Assembly (NCBI GenBank): GCA_019751875.1
Contig: JAIEMV010000018.1
Coordinates: forward strand, 27,622-91,621
Length of the DNA: 64,000 nt
Direction of reading: 5' to 3'
Source of the DNA: Hyphomicrobium sp.
Lineage (GTDB): Bacteria; Pseudomonadota; Alphaproteobacteria; Rhizobiales; Hyphomicrobiaceae
Every line of letters starts with the position of its first letter. The stretch's first letter is position 1. This document shows, piece by piece, positions 47,336 to 59,118 of the stretch. The notes beneath the pieces were generated by a model. It searched no databases, was not told the DNA's origin, and saw nothing but the letters and a program-made list of their open reading frames with translations. The position numbers were made by a program, and so were the translations under genes.

Positions 47336-48364
47336 TCATTTCGGTGGAAGCCAAGCGCAGCGCTTGAGCCAGCGGCGTTCGATCTCTCGGGCGATGAGAC
47401 CTGTGGCGTCGATGGGCGGGTAGCTCCAGGCCGGAAGTCGATCTAGCGTCTCAGGCAGGCGGCGCGTTGCGTGGAGTTCCTCCAGCATGGCGTGGAAGCG
47501 ATGAAACTTGCGCTTACCGCCCGTCGGGTGGAACACATGGACGGGCCGTCCGGTGGCGCAGCATTCGCCCGTCATATTGACGCTGTCGGCCGTGACGACG
47601 AATGCATCGGCGTGAGCGAAGAAGTCGGGATAGGGATTGTCGCCTGTTCCGTCCCACAAGATGCGCGGGGCGTTGCGGGTCGCCGCCTCGGTAATTTCAA
47701 CGAGACGCGGATGGGTCCGGCGCGACGGCGTGATCATGAACGATGCGCCGAGTGTCGCGAGTGATTTCAAAGCCGCTTGCAGCCGCCGATCGTCGGCGTC
47801 GCTGAAGTGATACGATCCGTTTTTGCCACCAAGCAACACGGCTATGCGGGGATGCGGCAGTGCTGCAATAAGGGGTGGGATACTCGCACGCAGGCTGGCG
47901 ATGCGTTCGGGCGAGAAGCCGTGCGGTGACGTCGGTGTCGTGAAAACATTCGAACCCCGGCGCCGATCGTGCTCGGGCACCCAGATCAGATCCGCCGTAT
48001 TCGGTCCGGTCTGGGGATCGAGAAGCACGACTGTAAAGACGCCGGGTCCCGCACGGCGACGCAATTCTTTGACATAGGGAATGGAGGCGCGGCCGGTCGC
48101 GATGGCGATGGCAGGCCACGGTGGGCTGAAATCAGAGCCAGGATCACCGAAGGCCACGCTTTTCGGTACCCGGCCCCAGGGGGCCGTCCATTTTTTCACG
48201 CCCGCGAGCGTGACGCGCTTCATCTCGAAATCGACGCCCAGCGCCTCCGCCAGCCCACGCGTTTGTGTGTCCATGCCGGCCTTGGCCTCGCTGATGATCC
48301 AGCAGCGGGCGCCGGCGAGTGGGCGATCTATTGTTCGGCTGGCGATAGAAGTTTCCGTCCTCAT
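47336..48364 (-). CDS. ELM1/DUF1022 family protein (mitochondrial-fission ELM1-like)
   Basis: A 342-residue protein. Recognisable blocks are GARCWIISEAKAGMDTQTRG, LAEALGVDFEMKRV, PWPAIAIATGRASIPYVKEL, VFTVVLLDPQTGPNTADLIW, VPEHDRRRGSNVFTTPTSPH, IAVLLGGKNGSYHFSDADDR and DAFVVTADSVNMTGECCATG RPVHVF. The layout resembles a two-domain GT-B type fold. Bacterial members are common in alphaproteobacteria and often sit near LPS genes; plant ELM1 acts in mitochondrial division. No enzymatic activity is assigned. The ATG at 48364 was chosen as the start of the conserved part; frames extending further upstream overlap the divergent regulator's promoter region. Confidence 0.82.
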   Translation of the reverse strand: MRTETSIASRTIDRPLAGARCWIISEAKAGMDTQTRGLAEALGVDFEMKRVTLAGVKKWTAPWGRVPKSVAFGDPGSDFSPPWPAIAIATGRASIPYVKELRRRAGPGVFTVVLLDPQTGPNTADLIWVPEHDRRRGSNVFTTPTSPHGFSPERIASLRASIPPLIAALPHPRIAVLLGGKNGSYHFSDADDRRLQAALKSLATLGASFMITPSRRTHPRLVEITEAATRNAPRILWDGTGDNPYPDFFAHADAFVVTADSVNMTGECCATGRPVHVFHPTGGKRKFHRFHAMLEELHATRRLPETLDRLPAWSYPPIDATGLIAREIERRWLKRCAWLPPK

Positions 48365-48488
48365 GGCGGCAACCTGCGACTTTTCCCGACGGCCTGTCCA
48401 GCGGGACAGCCGTACATGACGGTCATAATGTTTCCCAGGAGCGCCATTGCGAGACATAATCAGGCTGCTCCCGGTAAGCGATTCCCAG

Positions 48489-48962
48489 ATGACCCGAAAA
48501 CTCGACAGCACCGACTGCCGCATTCTGAAAGAGCTGATGGCCGATGGATCGCTCACCAATGTGGCGCTCGCGGGCAAAGTTGGATTGTCTGCGCCGCCAT
48601 GCCTGCGCCGCGTGCGGGCTCTGGAAGAGACTGGGGTCATCACGGGCTATACTGCTCTCATCGACGAGCGGGCGCTTGGGTTCGAATTGACGGCCTTCGC
48701 GATGGTGGGGTTGCACAATCAGTCCGAAACGGACCTGCGCACGTTCGAGAACCGCATTCTAGGTTGGCCGATCGTGCGCGAGGCCTACATGCTCTCCGGC
48801 GAGAGCGATTACATCCTGAAGTGCGTCACGCGTGACCTGACCTCGTTTCAAGATTTCATTTTGAAGGACCTGACCGCGGTGCCCAACGTGGCGAGCGTCA
48901 AAACGACACTTGCGATCCGCCGCGCCAAGCTTGCGCCAGGCGTGCCCCTCGCGCCAGAGTGA
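48489..48962 (+). CDS. Lrp/AsnC family transcriptional regulator
   Basis: A 157-residue regulator. The N-terminal winged helix-turn-helix is RKLDSTDCRILKELMADGSL, TNVALAGKVGLSAPPCLRRV and RALEETGVITGYTALIDERA. The C-terminal RAM ligand-binding domain includes VREAYMLSGESDYILKCVTR and the FILKDLTAVPNVASVKTTLA dimer region. Family members sense amino acids and usually regulate neighbouring genes. It is divergent from the ELM1 gene and converges with the exporter at 48964 (1 nt apart). The ATG at 48489 matches typical starts; a TTG at 48447 with a nearby GGAG could add 14 residues. Confidence 0.9.
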   Translation: MTRKLDSTDCRILKELMADGSLTNVALAGKVGLSAPPCLRRVRALEETGVITGYTALIDERALGFELTAFAMVGLHNQSETDLRTFENRILGWPIVREAYMLSGESDYILKCVTRDLTSFQDFILKDLTAVPNVASVKTTLAIRRAKLAPGVPLAPE

Positions 48963-48963
48963 T

Positions 48964-50220
48964 CTAGTTCATCCGATCGAGGTGCCGGACGTTCCGCAAG
49001 TCGGGGAACATCCGCGCCCATGCGGCCGCCGTTAAAAGAGCGCCCACGCCGCCGATCACCACAGCGGGAACGGCACCGAAACCAGCGGCCATGGTGCCGG
49101 CGCGAAATTCGCCCAGCTCATTTGATGCGCCGATAAAGGTCATGTTGACGGCGCTCACGCGGCCGCGCAGGTCGTCCGGCGTCTTCAGCTGGATGAGCGT
49201 CTGTCGGATAAAGACGCTGACCATGTCGGCGGCGCCCATGATGACGAGTGCAAGCACGGAAAGCCAAACGAGCGTCGATAGGCCGAAGACGACGATGGCG
49301 AGGCCGTACACGGCAACCGCTGCGAACATCGTCAGTCCGGCGTGATCGCGGACGGGATTGTTAATGAGCCAAAGGCTCATCAGGAGTGCACCAACGCCTA
49401 CTGACGAGCGAAGTGCGCCCAGTCCCCAGGGTCCAACATCGAGGATATCGCGAGCGAAAACGGGGAGCAGCGCGATCGCCCCGCCAAGCATCACGGCGAT
49501 CATGTCGAGGGAGAGCGCGCCGAGCACGATCGGCTGGCTCCATATGTAGCGGAAGCCCGCAAACAGCGCTTCGGTCGTGACAGGCTGTGACGCGCGCTTT
49601 TCGGGCTTGGGAATCAACAGCGTCAGCACACCGGCGCTCAAGAAGAACAAGATCGACACCACGTAGGCGAGTTCGGACGAGACGCCGTAGAGCAGCCCGC
49701 CGGCGGTGGGGCCGATGATGGTCGCGACCTGGAAGCTCGACGAATTGAGTGCGATGGCGTTGGCGAGGGCTGTTTGCGGGACAAGATTTGCCATGAGGGA
49801 CTGCACAGCGGGGCCCATGAAGGCGCGCGCGATGCCAAAGACGAGAAGCACCGCATAGACGGGCCAGACCGCCGTCAGGCCTTGATGCAAGATGGTGAGG
49901 AGCGCCAGTGCGCAGAGCGCTTCCACCGCCATACATGACGCCATGATAATGCGGCGATTCAAGCGGTCGGCGACCGATCCGGTAACGAGAACAAGAATGG
50001 GCGCGGGCAGGAATTGCACGAGGCCAACGAGACCCAGCAGAAACGGATCTCGGGTCAGATCGTAGATCTGCCAGCCGACCGAGACGCTCAACACCTGGAT
50101 CGCGAACACGAGCAGGAAGCGCGCGACCCAATAGAGCCGATAACCGTAGTAGTCAAAGGCGCGGTCTGACGGTGGCGCTCCGTTCGCAGGAGTTCCAGCC
50201 GACGCATCGGACACGGTCAT
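48964..50220 (-). CDS. Major facilitator superfamily exporter (EntS-like, MFS_3)
   Basis: A 418-residue transporter with about 12 transmembrane helices. Typical motifs are YRLYWVARFLLVFAIQVLSV, GWQIYDLTRDPFLLGLVGLV, TGSVADRLNRRIIMASCMAV (the MFS loop 2-3 signature), ARAFMGPAVQSLMANLVPQT and VSVFIRQTLIQLKTPDDLRG RVSAVNM. This subgroup resembles the enterobactin exporter EntS and other drug or siderophore exporters; the substrate is unknown. A GGAGAG site precedes the ATG. It lies 52 nt after greA on the same strand and may be read from the greA promoter. Confidence 0.88.
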   Translation of the reverse strand: MTVSDASAGTPANGAPPSDRAFDYYGYRLYWVARFLLVFAIQVLSVSVGWQIYDLTRDPFLLGLVGLVQFLPAPILVLVTGSVADRLNRRIIMASCMAVEALCALALLTILHQGLTAVWPVYAVLLVFGIARAFMGPAVQSLMANLVPQTALANAIALNSSSFQVATIIGPTAGGLLYGVSSELAYVVSILFFLSAGVLTLLIPKPEKRASQPVTTEALFAGFRYIWSQPIVLGALSLDMIAVMLGGAIALLPVFARDILDVGPWGLGALRSSVGVGALLMSLWLINNPVRDHAGLTMFAAVAVYGLAIVVFGLSTLVWLSVLALVIMGAADMVSVFIRQTLIQLKTPDDLRGRVSAVNMTFIGASNELGEFRAGTMAAGFGAVPAVVIGGVGALLTAAAWARMFPDLRNVRHLDRMN

Positions 50221-50272
50221 GGTGCAGTCTCTCCGGCCCGCAGCCGACGCGGACCTGCCGGCGGAGGGCCGG

Positions 50273-50752
50273 TTACTTCCACTCGACTTTCAAGATTTCG
50301 TAGGAGCGCGAGCCCTTCGGCGTCGTCACTTCGACGGTATCGCCCTTGGTCTTGCCAATCAGAGCGCGCGCGATGGGTGATGAGATCGAGATCTTGCCAT
50401 CCTTCACGCTGGCTTCCAAATCGCCGACGATCTTGTACTTCACCTTCTCTTCGGTATCCTCGTCCACCAGGGTCACGGTGGCGCCAAACTTGACGTTGGC
50501 ACCCGAAAGGCCCGCAGGATCGATGACTTCTGCGCGCGTGAACTTGTCTTCCAATTCGGCGACGCGGGACTCGTTCAGCCCCTGCGCTTCCTTTGCCGCA
50601 TGATATTCGGCGTTTTCCGAGAGATCGCCGTGAGCGCGCGCTTCCGCAATCGCTTGGATGATGCGCGGGCGCTCGACAGCTTTGAGACGATGTAGTTCCT
50701 CCTCGAGCTTCTTGTAGCCCTCGAGGGTCATCGGAACCCGATCCATCGACAT
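50273..50752 (-). CDS. greA: Transcription elongation factor GreA
   Basis: A 159-residue factor. The N-terminal antiparallel coiled coil (about 8-75) contains [20 protein letters not shown] and the acidic tip region [20 protein letters not shown], whose Asp and Glu coordinate the catalytic magnesium in the polymerase secondary channel. The C-terminal FKBP-like domain has [20 protein letters not shown] and [18 protein letters not shown]. It rescues backtracked RNA polymerase by stimulating transcript cleavage. An AGGAGAC ribosome site precedes the ATG. carB ends 139 nt upstream on the same strand. Confidence 0.97.
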   Translation of the reverse strand: MSMDRVPMTLEGYKKLEEELHRLKAVERPRIIQAIAEARAHGDLSENAEYHAAKEAQGLNESRVAELEDKFTRAEVIDPAGLSGANVKFGATVTLVDEDTEEKVKYKIVGDLEASVKDGKISISSPIARALIGKTKGDTVEVTTPKGSRSYEILKVEWK

Positions 50753-50891
50753 CGCTAACGTCTCCTGATTGGCCTGGCCGCCGGGCCAGAACCCTTCGAT
50801 TCATCCACAAAACGCGTGAGAAACCCACGACATAAACCCGCCCGGGGCGCGGCGGTTTCCGCCGCACCCTCAAACACGGGTGGCATTCGTC

Positions 50892-54266
<3,375 letters not shown>

Positions 54267-54413
54267 GGCGGGGCCAACTCTTATTGCAGCGCAAATGGTT
54301 TGGCTATAGGCCGCGACGGAACGCGCGCGGGAGCGGGGCGGCTCGCGTGCATCGGGGTTACGGATTCATCCGTCAAGGCGAAAGCTGTGGGTTCGAACAT
54401 CCCTCCCCGCGAA

Positions 54414-54446
54414 AAAGCCCGGCCCCTTCGTCTCGGGCCGGGCTTT
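54414..54446 (-). terminator. Hairpin terminator after the 223-residue exported protein gene
   Basis: A perfect 12-bp stem (AAAGCCCGGCCC against GGGCCGGGCTTT) with a 9-nt loop; read leftwards it continues TTTTTCGC. It lies 30 nt past the stop at 54477 and before carB, so carB probably has its own promoter. Confidence 0.88.
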
Positions 54447-54476
54447 GAGACTGTTCGTCGCTAAAAATGTACCGGC

Positions 54477-55148
54477 TCAGGGCTTGGCTGCCGGCTTCTC
54501 GATCTTGAGGTCGGTCGGGTAGCTGTACGTTTCCTTGAAGATCGGTTTGTCGAGCATCCCCTCGCGGGCAAAGACAATACGGTCTGGCAGCCCTGTCGCG
54601 GGGTCCAGATAGATGACACGCAGCGCTTCGTTCTTGGGAGCCTCGGCGGGCTTTTCTCCGCGCTTTTCGGCCTCGATCTGCTCCGGCGTCTTCTCCTTGG
54701 GCTCGTCGAGACCCTTATAGGCGCGAACCTGCTTTCCTTCGAGGGTCTCGGCGCCCATGCATTCGAACAAGCCGACGTTCTGTGGCACGTTACCAAACGT
54801 GCTCTTGAAAAAGTTGACCATCTGCTCGGTCGTCGTCGCGTCGAGCTTCTGCCAGTCGCCTCCCGGTGCCTTCGTCCAGGCCTCGGATCCCACAAGCACC
54901 GTCTCGGTCGGCTTATCGGGGTCGACGAGCGTCTTGACGACCTGTCGCATCCGGTCGGGTTTGATGTACTCGACCGTCATCGTGAACGGGCCCTGCTCGC
55001 CGATCAGGTTCAGTTCCTTGCGAACCATGTCCGTATTGCTCTGGCGCGTGAAGGCCTGCAGGACTTCGCGCGTGCAGTCGGCGAACGCGCTGGTGGCGGA
55101 CGCGACGATTGCGAGCGCCGCTACGGACCCGCACATGAGAATCTTCAT
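54477..55148 (-). CDS. Exported protein, paralogue of its upstream neighbour
   Basis: A 223-residue protein with a signal peptide (MKILMCGSVAALAIVASATS, cleavage near AFADC). Its layout matches the gene at 55205: a Cys near the mature N terminus (DCTREVLQAFTRQ), GPFTMTVEYIKPDRMRQ, a TVLVGSEAWTKAPGGDWQKL segment, a second Cys in LFECMGAETLEGKQVRAYKG, and YLDPATGLPDRIVF with FKETYSYPTDLKIEKP. This suggests a LolA/LppX-type curved beta-sheet, by pattern only. An insert rich in E, K and P (KEKTPEQIEAEKRGEKPAEA) is unique to this copy. Function unknown; a lipid- or cell-envelope-related role is a guess. Confidence 0.75.
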   Translation of the reverse strand: MKILMCGSVAALAIVASATSAFADCTREVLQAFTRQSNTDMVRKELNLIGEQGPFTMTVEYIKPDRMRQVVKTLVDPDKPTETVLVGSEAWTKAPGGDWQKLDATTTEQMVNFFKSTFGNVPQNVGLFECMGAETLEGKQVRAYKGLDEPKEKTPEQIEAEKRGEKPAEAPKNEALRVIYLDPATGLPDRIVFAREGMLDKPIFKETYSYPTDLKIEKPAAKP

Positions 55149-55204
55149 TGTTCGTACTCCATCGGCCGCCTGTGCGCGCCGTCAGTTTCAAGGGCGCGGT
55201 GGCG

Positions 55205-55837
55205 TTATTTCTTGTCTTCGGAAGGTTCCGAACCGGCCAGCAGTTCCGTCGGCGGGGTAATCGTGATGCCCTCATAGGAATAGACTGCGACAAACTTCGC
55301 AGGGCCCTCGGACTTGGCTGATTTGGTCACGTAATAGGCGGGCAATCCGGTGTCGGGCGCCACATAAACAGTCGTGACAACGTCCATCCCGTCGGTGTCC
55401 CTGGCGACGGCGGTTCCGTAGCCGACGAAGTCCTTGCCTTCATACTGGACCTTGCCGAGGCAGGAAAAGTCGGCGGCGGCCTTCGGCGGCACCTTGTAGG
55501 CGTCGCGCTCCTGGGCCACGACCTGCGCGTTGTGCGGGGGCTGCTCTTCCCAGCCGCCTTCGGTGTTCGCCCACGCCCATTTGCCGATCCCGATGGTCTC
55601 GACCGGGGCTTCTTCCGTCGGGCTTTCGATCTTGTTGTAGATCGCGTCGGGCGCAACGAAGTCGATGGTGCGAACGAGCGGTCCGTTCAGGGTCTGCGCG
55701 GTAGCGACGGTGCGGAACGCAGGCTGCGCGCGCTGCTTCACGAACGCGGCCTCGACCTCGCCTTTGCACTTGTCGTCGGCGACGGCCGGCAAGGCTGCGG
55801 CGGCGATGACAGCGAGGGACAGAACAACAGAGCGCAT
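55205..55837 (-). CDS. Exported protein, paralogue of its downstream neighbour
   Basis: A 210-residue protein with a signal peptide (MRSVVLSLAVIAAAALPAVA). It shares with the gene at 54477 the first Cys block (DDKCKGEVEAAFVKQ), the hydrophobic strand LVRTIDFVAPDAIYNKIES, GIGKWAWANTEGGWEEQPPH, a second Cys in FSCLGKVQYEGKDFVGYGT, VYVAPDTGLPAYYVTKSAKS and VYSYEGITITPPTEL. The two are therefore a tandem duplication. The start at 55837 has a GGGAGG site at a rather long distance of 12 nt. It is 56 nt upstream of its paralogue on the same strand. Confidence 0.76.
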   Translation of the reverse strand: MRSVVLSLAVIAAAALPAVADDKCKGEVEAAFVKQRAQPAFRTVATAQTLNGPLVRTIDFVAPDAIYNKIESPTEEAPVETIGIGKWAWANTEGGWEEQPPHNAQVVAQERDAYKVPPKAAADFSCLGKVQYEGKDFVGYGTAVARDTDGMDVVTTVYVAPDTGLPAYYVTKSAKSEGPAKFVAVYSYEGITITPPTELLAGSEPSEDKK

Positions 55838-55939
55838 GATCGAGACAACCTCCCAATAATTCAAATTTTGCGCTCTTATACGCGGGTCCAGCAACGGGCT
55901 GTCCTTAAATCTGGGAAAGGTTTACAGCCGAGCTCAGGC

Positions 55940-56956
55940 TCATTTGGTGAAGCCCGCGCAGGGGTCCTCACGGTCGATCGTCGGAGTAAAGATGAGATAG
56001 TCGGCGGCGGGCTTGCCGTCCGGATCACGGGGTACATAGGCTTCGGGGTCGGTTTTGCCGTCTTCAATCTCGACCAGAACAATGGAGACGACCTTCTTAT
56101 CCGGAGCGCGGGCGCGGATGTACCAGGGCACGCCACGATCCAAAAGAGCGTGATTATTGCCGGTCAGCAGAATGGCCCGTCCGTGATCGCTCACGGCCTT
56201 CAGGGTTGCATCAGCCAAATGCGCGTCGCGATAACGCTGGGCGAGAGCCATCCGCGGGACCGCCGTTTTCGGCAGCATGCCGCAATGAGATCCCTCTATC
56301 TCTTCAGCGGAAACGGCATCGATCTTCTCCCCGAGCGGCTTGTCGAGTGCGAGGCGGGCCTGCTCCGCAGCCGGGAGGGCATCGAGGCCCTCCTTCGCCA
56401 CTTTGCGAATCGTGTCGCGCGGGGGATCGCCCGCATAGATCGGTGTGCGAGTTGCGATTACCGCTTCGAGCAGCGGGTCGATGGGGTACTTGTCCCAGCC
56501 ACCTTTCGCCCAATCCACTCTCTTTTTGAAGTCATCGAGTGTTGCCGGACGCGCCGCCGAGCGATTTTCTGTGTTGAAGGACGCGATGCCATCGTTCTGG
56601 TCGGCACGCAGCTGCTCCATCACTATCGCTTTGGCGTTCGCCGTCAGGATTGTCGAGCGCAGCTTGTGGTGATGCGGATTGTCGTGCGCTTCGCCAAGCA
56701 CGAGAACGTCTGGCCCATCGCCGAGCGCGAGCGTATTGACAAGGTCCTGTGCCTCGTGGGGTGTCGAGAGCTTGGGTTTGCCTGTCGTGCGGCCCGTATC
56801 GTACATGAGGCAGCTGTCCACCGCCGCGTAAGTCAGAACGGCCTCGCAGAGCGGATGCGCTTTGACATCGGCCAACGGTGCGGGTGGTGAAAACAAAACT
56901 AGGATAGCGAAGAAGACGGTGAGGCCAACGAGCGAGAGCAACTTCAGATATCTCAT
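55940..56956 (-). CDS. ChaN family haem-binding-like protein
   Basis: A 338-residue exported protein: an N-terminal hydrophobic signal or anchor (about 4-24, LKLLSLVGLTVFFAILVLFS). The ChaN/Tiki fold follows, with DVLVLGEAHDNPHHHKLRST containing the Glu-His-His metal- or haem-site residues, KAIVMEQLRADQNDGIASFN, IEGSHCGMLPKTAVPRMALA and ILLTGNNHALLDRGVPWYIR. ChaN is implicated in haem or iron uptake in some bacteria; many homologues lack proof. It starts 30 nt after carA on the same strand, so the two are probably co-transcribed. Confidence 0.86.
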   Translation of the reverse strand: MRYLKLLSLVGLTVFFAILVLFSPPAPLADVKAHPLCEAVLTYAAVDSCLMYDTGRTTGKPKLSTPHEAQDLVNTLALGDGPDVLVLGEAHDNPHHHKLRSTILTANAKAIVMEQLRADQNDGIASFNTENRSAARPATLDDFKKRVDWAKGGWDKYPIDPLLEAVIATRTPIYAGDPPRDTIRKVAKEGLDALPAAEQARLALDKPLGEKIDAVSAEEIEGSHCGMLPKTAVPRMALAQRYRDAHLADATLKAVSDHGRAILLTGNNHALLDRGVPWYIRARAPDKKVVSIVLVEIEDGKTDPEAYVPRDPDGKPAADYLIFTPTIDREDPCAGFTK

Positions 56957-56986
56957 GAGAAAACTACGTTGGAGCGCTGCTGCGGA

Positions 56987-58192
56987 TCACCGCTCCTTAA
57001 CAGGCGCCCTACCCTTCTGATCGCGCATGAAGTTGGCGAACCGATTGAAGAGGTAATGGCTGTCCTGCGGCCCGGGCGAGGCTTCGGGGTGGTGCTGAAC
57101 CGAAAAGACGGGTTGACCTTCGACCGCGAGGCCGCAATTTGAACCATCGAACAAAGACACGTGCGTTTCCACGACGCCCTTGGGCAGCGTGTCGCGATCG
57201 ACGGCAAAACCGTGGTTCATGGAGACGATCTCGACCTTGTTGGTCGTGAAGTCTTTCACCGGATGGTTGGCGCCGTGATGGCCCTGGTGCATCTTCTTCG
57301 TCGTGGCACCGAGGGCGAGGCCCAGCATCTGATGGCCGAGGCAGATGCCGAAGATGGGCTTGCCGCTGGCCACGAGCTTCCTGATCTCCGGTACGGCGTA
57401 TTTGCCGGTTTCGGCCGGATCGCCGGGACCGTTGGACAGGAACACGCCATCGGGCTTGCGCGCGAGAACTTCCTCAGCCGTTGTCTTGGCAGGCATCACC
57501 GTCACCTTGCACCCCGCATTGGCGAGGCAGCGCAGAATGTTGCGCTTCAGACCATAGTCGAGGGCGACGACATGGAACTCCGGCTCATCGTTGCGCGCAT
57601 AGCCCTTATTCCACACCCAGCGCATCTCATTCCAGGTATAGCTTTGGCCGCTCGTGACGTCGGGCACGAGATCCATGCCGACGAGGCCCGGCCAGGCGGC
57701 GGCCTCAGCCTTCAGCTTCGCGAGATCGAAGCGGCCTGACGGCTCGTGTGAGATGACCCCGTTCGGCATGCCCTTTTCACGGATCAGAACGGTCAATGCG
57801 CGCGTGTCGACGCCGGCGATGGCGATGATCCCGCGCGCCTTCAGCCACTGATCGAAATGTTCGACCGCGCGATAGTTCGACGGTTCCGTAATGGCGGCGC
57901 GCAGCACGCATCCGCGTACGCCGGAACGGGAGGCGAGATTGGATGTTTCCGTATCGTCGGCGTTGGTGCCGACGTTGCCGACATGGGGAAACGTAAAGGT
58001 GATGATCTGGCCCGCATATGAGGGATCGGTGAGGATCTCCTGATAGCCGGTCATCGCTGTGTTGAAGCAGACTTCGCCGACTGCCGTGCCGGTGGCACCC
58101 AGCCCCTGCCCCTCGATCACGGTTCCGTCGGCGAGAACGAGCCGCGCCGTCGTCGTAATTTCGGTCCAGGGCGCGGGCTTTGGCGACGTCAT
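56987..58192 (-). CDS. carA: Carbamoyl-phosphate synthase small subunit CarA
   Basis: A 401-residue glutamine amidotransferase subunit. The N-terminal domain contains LVLADGTVIEGQGLGATGTA and CFNTAMTGYQEILTDPSYAG. The C-terminal class-I amidotransferase has SNGPGDPAETGKYAVPEIRK, the catalytic nucleophile in GKPIFGICLGHQMLGLALGA and the His-Glu pair in VFSVQHHPEASPGPQDSHYL. It hydrolyses glutamine and feeds ammonia to CarB. Its reading strand leads through chaN and two exported-protein genes to carB. The 350-nt gap upstream (58193-58542) contains the hairpin repeats at 58443. Confidence 0.97.
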   Translation of the reverse strand: MTSPKPAPWTEITTTARLVLADGTVIEGQGLGATGTAVGEVCFNTAMTGYQEILTDPSYAGQIITFTFPHVGNVGTNADDTETSNLASRSGVRGCVLRAAITEPSNYRAVEHFDQWLKARGIIAIAGVDTRALTVLIREKGMPNGVISHEPSGRFDLAKLKAEAAAWPGLVGMDLVPDVTSGQSYTWNEMRWVWNKGYARNDEPEFHVVALDYGLKRNILRCLANAGCKVTVMPAKTTAEEVLARKPDGVFLSNGPGDPAETGKYAVPEIRKLVASGKPIFGICLGHQMLGLALGATTKKMHQGHHGANHPVKDFTTNKVEIVSMNHGFAVDRDTLPKGVVETHVSLFDGSNCGLAVEGQPVFSVQHHPEASPGPQDSHYLFNRFANFMRDQKGRAPVKER

Positions 58193-58442
58193 CGGGGCCT
58201 CACGAGATCGGGCTCAGGAGTTCGGTGTGCCTGCGGCCATGCTGAAGACGGGTAACGCGCGAGCGTACCCAGACCGCCGGCCGGAGACCCTTGAAATTCG
58301 GCCGGACCCTAGGGGAAGCGCTCTGCGAAATCAAGGAACGCACCAAAGATACAAAGGTCTGGAAAGTCACTCAGGACCCGTCACCTTGCCGCACCTACCG
58401 GCAGGCGCCTCAGACGTTTCGTTACGTCGAGGTTGCCGGACT

Positions 58443-58493
58443 CGGTTAAACGTCCGGCTTGCCGGACGCGGTTAAACGTCCGGCTTGCCGGAC
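58443..58493 (+). repeat. Two tandem 26-nt hairpin repeats upstream of yqeY-dnaG-rpoD
   Basis: A 25-nt sequence is repeated exactly at 58443-58467 and 58469-58493. Each copy contains CGGTTAAAC followed by the perfect hairpin GTCCGGC-TT-GCCGGAC. A partial third copy (TTGCCGGAC) ends at 58441. They lie 50 nt before the yqeY start, between the divergent carA and yqeY genes. Confidence 0.88.
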
Positions 58494-58542
58494 AGGGGAG
58501 TTGATCCTAAACACCGCCCCTGCCAGCTCGAGGATTAAAGCC

Positions 58543-59010
58543 ATGCGCACCCGGCTCAACGACGACATCAAGGCGGCGATGAAATCGGGCGACAAGCGCC
58601 GTCTGGCGACGCTGCGGCTGATCACGGCGACCATCAAGGATCGCGATCTCAGCGCGCACGTGGACGAGCAGGGGCAGGCGACCGGCCGGGATAAGTTGGC
58701 GGACCAGGACATCCTGGCGCTGCTGCAGAAGATGATCAAACAGCGGCGCGAGAGCATCGAAATCTATCGCAAGGCCGGCCGCGACGACCTCGCCGAACAG
58801 GAAGCCGAAGAAATTGCCGTCATCGAAGCCTATCTCCCGCAGCAGATGAACGAAGATGAGATGCGCGCAGCGGTGGCAGGGCTTGTCGCGGACCTTAATG
58901 CCAAGGGCCTCAAGGACATGGGCCGTGTAATGGCCGCGCTGAAAGAGCGATACACGGGGACGATGGACTTTGGTAAAGCCAGTGCCATGCTGAAGGAAGC
59001 CCTGAAGTAG
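58543..59010 (+). CDS. GatB/YqeY domain-containing protein
   Basis: A 155-residue protein. MRTRLNDDIKAAMKSGDKRR, LATLRLITATIKDRD, LLQKMIKQRRESIEIYRKAG and EIAVIEAYLPQQMNEDEMRA are the family's helices. The C-terminal LKDMGRVMAALKERYTGTMD is the small GatB-tail-like domain. The YqeY family resembles the tRNA-binding tail of the GatB amidotransferase subunit, but its role is unproved. It is regularly found just before dnaG in alphaproteobacteria, as here. The start at 58543 has a GGATTAAAG-type site. Confidence 0.92.
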   Translation: MRTRLNDDIKAAMKSGDKRRLATLRLITATIKDRDLSAHVDEQGQATGRDKLADQDILALLQKMIKQRRESIEIYRKAGRDDLAEQEAEEIAVIEAYLPQQMNEDEMRAAVAGLVADLNAKGLKDMGRVMAALKERYTGTMDFGKASAMLKEALK

Positions 59011-59118
59011 GCCGGATGCCCTGTGGATATTGGGAGTTGTGGCTGTCTTGGGGCGGGGTGCACCGCCGAATCACTTAGCGTCGCGCCGGTGCTGATTTTT
59101 CCCTAGCACGGGAGACCC

